From Thiotrichaceae bacterium (GTDB lineage Bacteria > Pseudomonadota > Gammaproteobacteria > Thiotrichales > Thiotrichaceae), in the NCBI GenBank assembly GCA_027008665.1, contig JALVEA010000180.1, positions 1 to 31,877 on the forward strand: 31,877 nucleotides of DNA. Direction: 5' to 3'. How positions within the stretch are numbered: position 1 is the first letter of the stretch; each line of letters opens with the position of its first letter. Made by a program: the position numbers and the translations under genes. Positions 25,178 to 31,877 of the stretch are shown one piece after another. A model generated the notes under the pieces. That model worked only from the letters and a program-made list of their open reading frames with translations, had not been told where the DNA came from and searched no databases.

Positions 25178-26598
25178 GGGCAAAAACAGATCTAGCCCGA
25201 CAACGCATTAAACATGTCCATTTTGTTGGTATTGGTGGTGCAGGTATGGGGGGAATTGCTGAGGTTATTGCTAATATTGGTTTTTCTGTGAGTGGTTCAG
25301 ATATTGCCGAAAATTCAATGACCCAACGTCTGTCGAGTATTGGTATTAGCGTTTACAAAGGGCATCAGGAAAAAAACATTCAAGGTGCGAATGTGGTTGT
25401 TGTATCTTCTGCGATTGATGAGATTAATCCTGAGATTATAGCAGCACGCGAAAATAATATTCCCGTTGTGCCACGTGCAGAAATGTTAGCTGAAATCATG
25501 CGTTTTAGTAATGGCATTGCTGTTGCAGGGACGCATGGCAAAACAACCACAACCAGTTTAGTGACCAGTCTACTCGCTGAGGCGGGTTTAGATCCTACCT
25601 TTGTAATAGGGGGGAAACTCAATAGTAGTGCCTGTAATTCAAAATTAGGCACAGGTGAGTATCTCGTTGCAGAGGCCGATGAAAGTGATGCTTCTTTTTT
25701 ATTGCTAAAGCCGATGATTTCCATTGTGACTAATATCGATGCAGATCATTTATCAACCTATGAGGGTGATTTTGAAAAACTAAAAACCACCTTTGTTGAG
25801 TTTCTACATCATCTACCCTTTTATGGTTTGGCTATTTTATGCGTTGATGATGAGCATGTCTGTGATATTTTACCAAAAGTAACACGCACTATTGTTAGTT
25901 ATGGGATTCATTATCCAGCTGATATTAGAGCAATGGATCTTCAGTATGATGCAACTCGAAGTTATTTTACCGTATTGCGTGAAGGCAAAAATAGCTTAGA
26001 TATTACCTTAAATATGCCGGGTGAGCATAATGTGCAAAATGCACTCGCTGCCATTGCAGTGGCAACAGAAATAGGTTTGACTGATGAAGCAATTGTCAAT
26101 GGCTTAAAGAAATTTCAAGGTGTAGGGCGACGTTTTGAATTTCATGGTGATATACAAACCTCACAAGGCTTGGTGACTTTGGTGGATGATTATGGTCATC
26201 ATCCAACCGAAATGAAAGCGACTATGCAAGCAGTACGAACCGCATGGCCAGAACGTCGTCTGGTGGTTTTGTTCCAGCCACATCGTTTTACTCGCACACG
26301 AGATTTATTTGAAGATTTTTCAATGGTTTTATCAGAGCCTGATGTATTGTTATTAATGGATGTCTATGCCGCATCAGAGCAACCTATAGCAGGTGCAGAT
26401 GGACGATCATTAGCACGTTCTATTCGCAATCGAGGGCAAGTGAGTCCCGTTTTTATTAAAACGGAAGAGGATGTTGATGCTATGTTATTGAGTCAGTTAA
26501 AAGATGGAGACATCTTATTAACTTTGGGAGCAGGAAATATTGGAACTATTTCTGCTAGTCTTCCTAAGCGATTATCAGCACAGCGGGGATTATTATGA
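25174..26598 (+). CDS. murC: UDP-MurNAc:L-alanine ligase MurC
   Basis: First Mur ligase of the pathway, joining L-Ala to UDP-MurNAc. The 474 residues carry the N-terminal FVGIGGAGMGGIAEV dinucleotide-type loop, VVVSSAIDEINPE, the ATP motif GTHGKTTTTSL (K123), IGGKLNSSACNSKLG, EADESDASFL, TNIDADHLSTYEG, PGEHNVQNALAAIAVA, GVGRRFEFHGD, DDYGHHPTEMKAT and QPHRFTRTRDL. All are MurC-type. ATG overlaps the murG stop and its own stop overlaps the ddl ATG, so the murG-murC-ddl trio is tightly coupled. murB, often placed after murC, is absent here. Confidence 0.98.
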   Translation: MRAKTDLARQRIKHVHFVGIGGAGMGGIAEVIANIGFSVSGSDIAENSMTQRLSSIGISVYKGHQEKNIQGANVVVVSSAIDEINPEIIAARENNIPVVPRAEMLAEIMRFSNGIAVAGTHGKTTTTSLVTSLLAEAGLDPTFVIGGKLNSSACNSKLGTGEYLVAEADESDASFLLLKPMISIVTNIDADHLSTYEGDFEKLKTTFVEFLHHLPFYGLAILCVDDEHVCDILPKVTRTIVSYGIHYPADIRAMDLQYDATRSYFTVLREGKNSLDITLNMPGEHNVQNALAAIAVATEIGLTDEAIVNGLKKFQGVGRRFEFHGDIQTSQGLVTLVDDYGHHPTEMKATMQAVRTAWPERRLVVLFQPHRFTRTRDLFEDFSMVLSEPDVLLLMDVYAASEQPIAGADGRSLARSIRNRGQVSPVFIKTEEDVDAMLLSQLKDGDILLTLGAGNIGTISASLPKRLSAQRGLL

Positions 26599-27506
26599 TA
26601 GAGCAACATTTTGGAAAAGTGGCGGTTTTAATGGGGGGCTGGGCTGCTGAAAGAGAAGTATCTCTTGATAGTGGGACTGCGGTCCTTGAGGCATTACAAG
26701 TGCAAGATATTGACGCACATGCCGTTGATGCTGATCGAAATATGCTCGAAACGTTAAAAAAAGGGAAATTTGATCGCGTTTTCAATATGATGCATGGTCG
26801 TGGTGGTGAAGATGGAGATATTCAAGGTGCATTGAATATTTTGCAAATCCCTTATACTGGCTGTGGTGTTATGGCATCCGCTATTAGCATGAATAAGCTA
26901 ATGACAAAGCGAGTTTGGTTAGGTGCTAACTTGCCAACGCCTGCTTATGAGGTGTTGACAGCAGATACCGATTTTATAGCCGTTGCTAATGAACTGGGTT
27001 TGCCGATTATAGTTAAACCTGCCAATGAAGGTTCTAGTATTGGCATGACAAAGGTGGAACGAGTAGATGAATTAAAAACAGCCTATGAATATGCCGCTAA
27101 ATATGATTTATTAGTCCTTGCCGAACAATGGGTAAATGGTGATGAGTACACGATTGCCTTATTAGGTGAAGACATATTGCCAGTGATTCGATTAGAGGTA
27201 CAAAGTGATTTTTATGATTATGAAGCGAAATATAAGTCTGATCAGACAAAATATTATTGTCCCTGTGGTTTGGAAGACAAAGAGGAAAAAGAATTACAAG
27301 CATTAGCAAAACTTGCTTTTCAAGCAGTGGCAGTCAATGGCTGGGGGCGTGTTGATGTAATACGTGATCAAAAAGGCAAGTTTTGTTTAATTGAAGTTAA
27401 TGCAGTACCTGGAATGACCGATCATTCTTTAGTGCCAATGGCTGCTAAGGCAGCAGGGATTAGTTTTGAGCAGTTAGTCTTGCGTATTTTAGAGACTTCT
27501 CTTTGA
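26595..27506 (+). CDS. ddlB: D-alanine--D-alanine ligase
   Basis: ATP-grasp enzyme making the D-Ala-D-Ala dipeptide used by MurF. The 303 residues match the short DdlB form found in dcw clusters. Visible are VLMGGWAAEREVSLDSG with the catalytic Glu, FNMMHGRGGEDGDIQGAL, PYTGCGVMASAISMNKLMTK, PIIVKPANEGSSIGMTKV, the ATP-grasp lid DYEAKYKSDQTKYYCP, WGRVDVIRD, and LIEVNAVPGMTDHSLVPMAA. It overlaps murC by 4 nt and is 31 nt upstream of ftsQ. The Tyr/Phe-type residue that distinguishes D-Ala-D-Lac ligases was not examined; context argues for a normal D-Ala-D-Ala ligase. Confidence 0.97.
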   Translation: MIEQHFGKVAVLMGGWAAEREVSLDSGTAVLEALQVQDIDAHAVDADRNMLETLKKGKFDRVFNMMHGRGGEDGDIQGALNILQIPYTGCGVMASAISMNKLMTKRVWLGANLPTPAYEVLTADTDFIAVANELGLPIIVKPANEGSSIGMTKVERVDELKTAYEYAAKYDLLVLAEQWVNGDEYTIALLGEDILPVIRLEVQSDFYDYEAKYKSDQTKYYCPCGLEDKEEKELQALAKLAFQAVAVNGWGRVDVIRDQKGKFCLIEVNAVPGMTDHSLVPMAAKAAGISFEQLVLRILETSL

Positions 27507-27537
27507 TTTTTAAGTTTGTTAATAATAAGGAGGGCTG

Positions 27538-28356
27538 GTGAAAAAAAAGAAAGCACAAGTGACAAGAAGAGGCTTGACTAAAAAGAAAGCACAAGTAACA
27601 AGAAGAGGTTCGGCTAAAAAAAAGATAGTTAAAGGGGGATCTTTAGCTAAAAAGCTCAATCTTCCCAATATAAATTGGAAAGTCATTAGCTTATTATCTT
27701 TGCTTGTTTTTCCCTTTTTAATGGTGACAATGGTACGTCATTGGATAGAAAAACCAGAAAATTTAATGATTAAGTCAGTAGAAATAAAAGGAAATTTAAA
27801 GTATTTAGATAGATTAGAGTTACAACCCATTATTGAACCTTTTGTGAAAACAAATTTGTATTTACTGGATAAAGAAAATTTAGAAAATGAAATAGAGTTT
27901 AATCATTGGGTGTATTCTGCTTCATTGACCAGTATGTGGCCTGATAAGTTAGTGATCAAAATACATGAGCAACAACCCATTGCTTTTTGGGGTAATGAAG
28001 GCATGATTAATGAGTTTGGTGAGGTGATTGATGTGGATTTACCTCAGCAGAGAAATAAATTACCGATGCTATACAGCCCTTTTGATAAAGGACGTGAAAT
28101 GGTAGAAAGTTATGTAAAAATTCGTCAATGGATGAAAAATTTTCCTGTTGATATTGTAAAGTTTACAGAGGATAAACGGGGTTCTTGGTTGTTGACATTA
28201 GCCAATGGCATTAAAGTAAAGGTAGGCCGACAAGAACATGAGCGTCGTTTACGACGTTTTATTGTTGGCTATAGTAATAGATTAGTTGGACAGGTGAAAA
28301 AAATAGATACCGTGGATCTACGGTATACCAATGGTTTTGCTGTAAAATGGATATAG
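27538..28356 (+). CDS. ftsQ: Cell division protein FtsQ
   Basis: Bitopic membrane protein linking early and late divisome parts and binding FtsL/FtsB. The 272 residues have one membrane segment (about 48-66, KVISLLSLLVFPFLMVTMV), a POTRA domain (about 77-145, MIKSVEIKGNLKYLDRLELQ; FVKTNLYLLDKENLENEIE; WVYSASLTSMWPDKLVIKIHEQQP), and the beta domain (IAFWGNEGMINEFGEV through IDTVDLRYTNGFAVKW). The cytoplasmic N terminus has 17 Lys/Arg in the first 40 residues and contains a 12-residue unit KKKAQVTRRG(L/S)(T/A) repeated twice. GTG start with GGAGG 4-5 nt upstream. Confidence 0.95.
   Translation: MKKKKAQVTRRGLTKKKAQVTRRGSAKKKIVKGGSLAKKLNLPNINWKVISLLSLLVFPFLMVTMVRHWIEKPENLMIKSVEIKGNLKYLDRLELQPIIEPFVKTNLYLLDKENLENEIEFNHWVYSASLTSMWPDKLVIKIHEQQPIAFWGNEGMINEFGEVIDVDLPQQRNKLPMLYSPFDKGREMVESYVKIRQWMKNFPVDIVKFTEDKRGSWLLTLANGIKVKVGRQEHERRLRRFIVGYSNRLVGQVKKIDTVDLRYTNGFAVKWI
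27544..27615 (+). repeat. 36-bp tandem repeat encoding the FtsQ basic N terminus
   Basis: Units 27544-27579 and 27580-27615 each encode KKKAQVTRRG plus two variable residues; a third start (KKK) follows. DNA is nearly identical through AAAAAGAAAGCACAAGT and ACAAGAAGAGG, so it is a recent in-frame duplication rather than chance composition. Confidence 0.85.
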
Positions 28357-28411
28357 TTGACGTTGTTTTATAGATATTATTAGCGCTAAAAAAATTAAAG
28401 GAAAGGAAAAA

Positions 28412-29653
28412 ATGTCAGAGAATGAAGATACAGACATGATTGTTGCCCTTGATATTGGAACATCAAAGGTAGTGGCGCTGATTGGAGAAATATCCAGCGA
28501 GGGTCGTTTGGATATTGTTGGGATTGGTAAATACCCTGCGCGAGGAATGAAAAAGGGAGTAGTGGTTAATATCGAGTCAACTATTGAGTCAATCCAACAT
28601 GCGGTAGAAGAAGCTGAATTAATGGCAGGAGTCAATATCAACTCGGTTTATGCTGGTATTGCAGGGAGTCATATTCATAGCCTCAATTCGCACGGTATTG
28701 TAGCGATTAAAGATCGTGAAGTGAGCGAAGCGGATATGGATCGAGTCTTAGATGCAGCAAGAGCAGTAGCAATTCCTGCAGATCAGCGTATTCTACACGT
28801 ATTACCACAAGATTTTGTGATTGATAATCAAGAAGGTATACGTGATCCTGTGGGTATGGCGGGCGTTCGCTTAGAAGCGAGAGTACATCTAGTGACAGGC
28901 GCCCAAAGTGCAGCCCAAAATATCGTTAAATGTGTAGAGCGTTGCGGTCTGGATGTTGATGATATTATTTTAGAACAAGTCGCTTCAAGTTTTGCTGTTT
29001 TGCAAGATGATGAAAAAGAGTTAGGGGTCTGTATGGTCGATATTGGTGGTGGAACCAGCGATATTGCTATCTACCTTAATGGAGCAATTCAGCATACGGC
29101 TGTGATTCCAATAGCAGGTGATCAAGTAACCAATGATATTGCGGTTGCTGTTCGTACTCCCACCCCCTTTGCGGAGAAATTAAAAATAAATCATGGTTAT
29201 GCATTGCGACAATTAGCACCAGAGGATGAAGTGATAGAAGTGCCAGGAGTGGGTGAACGAGAGCCTCGTGGTTTGTCAGCACAGACATTGGCATCTGTTA
29301 TTGAACCACGTTATGAAGAATTGTTTTCACTCATTTTAGCCGAAATCAGACGTAGTGGATTTGAAGATAGAATTGGTGCAGGTATTGTATTAACAGGAGG
29401 CTCCTCAAAAATAAAAGGAGCGGTTGATTTAGCAGAAGAAATATTTCATATGCCCGTGCGGATAGGCATGCCTTGTAATATTGGTGGTTTAAAAGGTGAA
29501 GTGACTAATCCATTGCATTCAACAGGTGTTGGTTTGTTGATATACGGTGTAGGACAACAAGCTCAAGGAGGGCGACGTAGCGCTTATGAATCACGGGTCA
29601 GCAACGAGAATTTATGGGAAAGGTTGAAAAATTGGTTTAATGGAAACTTATAG
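28412..29653 (+). CDS. ftsA: Cell division protein FtsA
   Basis: Actin-like ATPase that anchors FtsZ to the inner membrane and recruits later divisome proteins. The 413 residues show ALDIGTSKVVALIGEI (phosphate 1), GIAGSHIHSLNSHGIV in the 1C region, LPQDFVIDNQEGIRDPVGM, MVDIGGGTSDIAIYLNG (phosphate 2), the adenosine motif VLTGGSSKIKGAVDLAEE, and a C-terminal amphipathic membrane helix ENLWERLKNWFNGNL. AAAGGAAAGG before the ATG is a good ribosome site. It is followed by an unusually long 379-nt gap before ftsZ. Confidence 0.98.
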   Translation: MSENEDTDMIVALDIGTSKVVALIGEISSEGRLDIVGIGKYPARGMKKGVVVNIESTIESIQHAVEEAELMAGVNINSVYAGIAGSHIHSLNSHGIVAIKDREVSEADMDRVLDAARAVAIPADQRILHVLPQDFVIDNQEGIRDPVGMAGVRLEARVHLVTGAQSAAQNIVKCVERCGLDVDDIILEQVASSFAVLQDDEKELGVCMVDIGGGTSDIAIYLNGAIQHTAVIPIAGDQVTNDIAVAVRTPTPFAEKLKINHGYALRQLAPEDEVIEVPGVGEREPRGLSAQTLASVIEPRYEELFSLILAEIRRSGFEDRIGAGIVLTGGSSKIKGAVDLAEEIFHMPVRIGMPCNIGGLKGEVTNPLHSTGVGLLIYGVGQQAQGGRRSAYESRVSNENLWERLKNWFNGNL

Positions 29654-30032
29654 AAATAAATGATGTGATAAGGATTATAAGGTTTTTTGAATAATCAGAT
29701 AATAGCTTAATAATTAATCTTTAATGCTTTTTGGTATAAAAAACAACCAATATATGAATTTTGCTTAAAAATAGTACAATTGTTTGAAAACATTTCACTA
29801 TTATTAGTTAGTTTTATTTGGTAAATTAATAAAATAAATTTGTGCGTAATTTATCTTTACTATAATTGATATTTTTTCTCAAAAAACCATTAAGAGTAGC
29901 TTGATTATTCACCTTAAAAAAGACCGTTAGTTTTCCCCCTGAAACTAATAGGTAGTAAGAATGCGTGGGTTGATTGTATCGATCATATATTCATGGGATC
30001 GAAAACGTAGAATAATATTTAGGAGAAAAGGC
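29654..30032. other. Long AT-rich ftsA-ftsZ spacer
   Basis: It is 379 nt without a convincing gene; the gap is usually well under 100 nt in enteric bacteria. It contains a perfect TATAAT at 29861-29866 without a good -35 box, several other A/T-rich -10-like strings, and the hairpin TTAGTTT/AAACTAA (29927-29933 with 29942-29948). An in-frame ATG at 29961 extends ftsZ by 24 residues but has no FtsZ-like sequence. The stretch probably holds dedicated ftsZ promoters. Confidence 0.55.
29861..29866 (+). promoter_or_regulatory. Candidate -10 box for an ftsZ promoter
   Basis: Exact TATAAT within TTTACTATAATTGATA, with only a partial -35 (TTGTGC, 15 nt upstream, three consensus bases). It would give a leader of about 160 nt before ftsZ. 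AT-richness makes chance matches likely. Confidence 0.3.
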
Positions 30033-31205
30033 ATGTTTGAATTGATAGATACGGAGTCTAAAAACGCCATAATTAAGGTGATAGGCGTCGGTGGTGGTGG
30101 TGGAAATGCAGTACAGAATATGGTTGATTGCGGCATTGAAGGTGTTGAATTTATTTGTGCAAATACAGATGCACAGGCATTAGAAGGTTCTGGTGTCAGC
30201 ACACTATTACAACTCGGTAATTCACTAACAAAAGGATTAGGTGCAGGTGCAGACCCTGGTATTGGTCGTGAAGCGGCATTAGAAGATAGAGAGCGGATTA
30301 AGGAATTAATTACTGGTACTGATATGTTATTTATCACAGCTGGTATGGGTGGTGGCACAGGAACAGGTGCAGCCCCAGTCGTTGCTGAAATGGCAAAGGA
30401 ATTAGGTATTCTTACCGTTGCGGTAGTGACTAAACCATTCCTATTTGAAGGTCCAAAACGGATGTCGGTAGCTGATGCTGGTATTCGTGAATTAGGACAA
30501 TATGTTGATTCCTTAATTACCATTCCGAATGCGAAGTTATTAACTGCACTTGGTAAAAGCGTCACCTTACTCGATGCTTTTAAAGCAGCTAATGATGTTT
30601 TATTAGGTGCTGTACAAGGTATTTCAGAATTAATTACTCGTCCTGGTTTAATTAATGTTGACTTTGCAGATGTACGCACGGTTATGAACGGAATGGGTGT
30701 CTCAATGATGGGACAAGGTTCAGCCTCAGGCGAAGAACGAGCAACCAAGGCAGCACAAGATGCTATTGCTAGCCCACTATTAGATGATGTTAATTTAAAA
30801 GGTGCTCAAGGTATTTTGGTTAATATCACTGCTGGATTGGATATGGGCATTATGGAATTTGAAGAGGTTGGTGCGGCTATTCGTGACTTTGCTTCAGATG
30901 AAGCGATTGTGGTGGTTGGAACGGTTATTGATCCAGAAATGAGTGATGAAATTCGTGTCACCTTAGTGGCTACAGGACTTGATCGTTTAACTGAATTAAA
31001 AGCAGTCCCAACACCACCAGAGGAAAAGAAAAAAGCATCTGTTAGCACTTTACGCCCCGTTGAGCTAGAAAAAGTAGCGGTAGGAGATGGTCGTACACCT
31101 GGTTATAATGATCGCAGTTCTTCAAATACAAGTAGCACGAGTAGTAGTAATGCTGGCGAAAATTATCTTGATATACCTGCTTTTTTGAGAAATCAGGCGG
31201 ATTAA
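30033..31205 (+). CDS. ftsZ: Cell division GTPase FtsZ
   Basis: Tubulin homologue forming the Z ring. From the ATG at 30033 it has 390 residues: MFELIDTESKNAIIKVIGVGGGGGNAV, the tubulin signature GGGTGTG at residues 106-112, TKPFLFEGPKR, the T7 synergy loop (GLINVDFADVRTVM), and VVVGTVIDPEMSDEIRVTLVATGLD. A variable linker rich in Ser and Asn precedes the conserved C-terminal peptide NYLDIPAFLRNQAD that binds FtsA and ZipA. The start is placed here because AGGAGAAAAGGC precedes it and other FtsZ proteins start MFE; the in-frame ATG at 29961 would add 24 unrelated residues. Followed by a strong terminator, so it ends the cluster. Confidence 0.98.
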   Translation: MFELIDTESKNAIIKVIGVGGGGGNAVQNMVDCGIEGVEFICANTDAQALEGSGVSTLLQLGNSLTKGLGAGADPGIGREAALEDRERIKELITGTDMLFITAGMGGGTGTGAAPVVAEMAKELGILTVAVVTKPFLFEGPKRMSVADAGIRELGQYVDSLITIPNAKLLTALGKSVTLLDAFKAANDVLLGAVQGISELITRPGLINVDFADVRTVMNGMGVSMMGQGSASGEERATKAAQDAIASPLLDDVNLKGAQGILVNITAGLDMGIMEFEEVGAAIRDFASDEAIVVVGTVIDPEMSDEIRVTLVATGLDRLTELKAVPTPPEEKKKASVSTLRPVELEKVAVGDGRTPGYNDRSSSNTSSTSSSNAGENYLDIPAFLRNQAD

Positions 31206-31238
31206 AAAACGCTAAAAAAGTTTAAAATCAAACATGCC

Positions 31239-31279
31239 AAGCCATAACGGGCTAAGACTTAACCCGTTGTGGCTTTTTT
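31239..31279 (+). terminator. Intrinsic terminator after ftsZ
   Basis: AAGCCATAACGGG (31239-31251) pairs with CCCGTTGTGGCTT (31262-31274) over 13 positions with one U·G wobble, followed by TTTTTT. It closes the dcw transcription unit and separates it from the dehydrogenase gene. Confidence 0.88.
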
Positions 31280-31320
31280 ATATTTAAAAAATAATAAGGC
31301 TACTTTAAGGAATAAAAGGG

Positions 31321-31877
31321 ATGAAAATTGCAATAGCTGGAACGGGTTATGTAGGTCTTTCAAATGCAGTTTTATTAGCGCAGCATAATGAAGTCATTGC
31401 GTTGGATATTATTGAAGAAAAAATAGCAATGCTAAATGATAAGCAATCACCGATTGTTGATGCTGAAATTGAAGATTTTCTGCAAAATAAAGTACTCGAT
31501 TTTAAAGCAACCTTAAACAAAGAAGAAGCGTATCAAGGGGCTGACTTTATTATTATTGCAACACCTACTGACTATGATACAGAAACTAATTATTTCAATA
31601 CCCGATCAGTCGAATCCGTTATTGATGATGTACTACAAATCAATCCTAATGCTGTCATGATTTTGAAGTCAACCGTTCCTGTAGGTTATACAAAACGTCT
31701 TAAAGAACAACGAGGTATTGATAATATTATTTTCTCACCCGAGTTTTTAAGAGAAGGAAAAGCACTTTATGATAATCTTTATCCATCGCGCATTATTGTG
31801 GGCGAGCAATCAGAGCGAGCGAAACAGTTTGCCCATTTGCTTGAGCAAGGTGCTAATAAAAAAAATATAGATATACT
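31321..31877 (+). CDS. ugd: UDP-glucose 6-dehydrogenase, 3' part outside the window
   Basis: The N-terminal 185 residues of a UDP-glucose/GDP-mannose dehydrogenase family enzyme, open to the window end. It begins MKIAIAGTGYVGLSNAVLL, the NAD-binding GxGxxG fold, followed by LDIIEEKIAMLN, IIIATPTDYDTETNYFNT, ILKSTVPVGYTKRL, and FSPEFLREGKALYDNLYPSRII. The short form and the PTDYD and SPEFLREGKAL motifs match the enterobacterial Ugd subgroup that oxidises UDP-glucose to UDP-glucuronate for surface polysaccharide. AAGGAATAAAAGGG precedes the ATG. It lies beyond the ftsZ terminator where lpxC is often found, so it probably starts a separate polysaccharide unit. Confidence 0.93.
   Translation, partial: MKIAIAGTGYVGLSNAVLLAQHNEVIALDIIEEKIAMLNDKQSPIVDAEIEDFLQNKVLDFKATLNKEEAYQGADFIIIATPTDYDTETNYFNTRSVESVIDDVLQINPNAVMILKSTVPVGYTKRLKEQRGIDNIIFSPEFLREGKALYDNLYPSRIIVGEQSERAKQFAHLLEQGANKKNIDI

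Noticed and set aside
26580..26600. Possible lost murB between murC and ddlB
   Set aside because: murC and ddlB overlap by 4 nt with no remnant; murB is located elsewhere in many gammaproteobacteria, including E. coli, so its absence here is not notable.
29961..30032. Upstream in-frame ATG extending ftsZ by 24 residues
   Set aside because: The added residues are unlike any FtsZ N terminus, whereas the ATG at 30033 has AGGAG nearby and gives the standard MFE start.
29945..30748. A 267-residue minus-strand open frame overlapping ftsZ
   Set aside because: It lies opposite the most conserved part of ftsZ, is rich in Pro, Ser and Ala from complementary codons, has no ribosome site and resembles no family. 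It is an antisense shadow.

Overview
The window looks like chromosome of a low-GC gammaproteobacterium. It carries a complete gammaproteobacterial-style dcw (division and cell wall) cluster, a minCDE operon, an RluE-type pseudouridine synthase with no S4 domain, a class A RNase P RNA, and an FtsZ tail almost identical to that of enteric bacteria. The Met-Asp-Asn-Pro-Arg type signature in MurE implies meso-diaminopimelate peptidoglycan, i.e. a Gram-negative wall. I cannot place it below class. Short dispersed palindromes and AT-rich codon use recall Thiotrichales or symbiont-like gammaproteobacteria, but that is only an impression.

Layout: 1-322 (-) is the 5' part of rsmG. 415-714 (-) is a small ABM-fold monooxygenase-like gene flanked by two copies of one palindrome. 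843-2570 (+) is argS, convergent with queC at 2635-3309 (-). A ~400-nt non-coding stretch precedes 3706-4314 (+), an unrecognised membrane-anchored acidic protein built from internal repeats; a bidirectional terminator separates it from rluE (4372-4923, -). 4981-6294 (+) holds a DciA/DUF721 protein, an orphan HPt-domain protein and a small exported protein. mfd (6307-9759, -) is divergent from minC-minD-minE (9942-11834, +), followed by an exported DUF4214+CAP-domain protein (11889-13085). rnpB occupies about 13171-13556.

From 14133 to 31205 runs the dcw cluster, all on the + strand: rsmH-ftsL-ftsI-murE-murF-mraY-murD-ftsW-murG-murC-ddlB-ftsQ-ftsA-ftsZ. Many junctions overlap by 4-10 nt, implying translational coupling. 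mraZ is missing from its usual place before rsmH and is replaced by ~575 nt without a gene. murB and lpxC are not in the cluster. A strong terminator closes it after ftsZ, and the next gene is a truncated UDP-glucose 6-dehydrogenase (31321 to the window end).

Together the genes build peptidoglycan precursor from UDP-MurNAc to lipid II (MurC, Ddl, MurD, MurE, MurF, MraY, MurG), polymerise and cross-link it at the septum (FtsW, FtsI, FtsL, FtsQ), assemble the Z ring (FtsA, FtsZ) and position it (MinCDE). No clearly new multigene system is visible. The most unusual points are lineage-specific: the Cys-paired repeat protein, polybasic repeat or tail extensions on FtsQ and FtsW, the mraZ-less rnpB-rsmH junction, and a long ftsA-ftsZ spacer.
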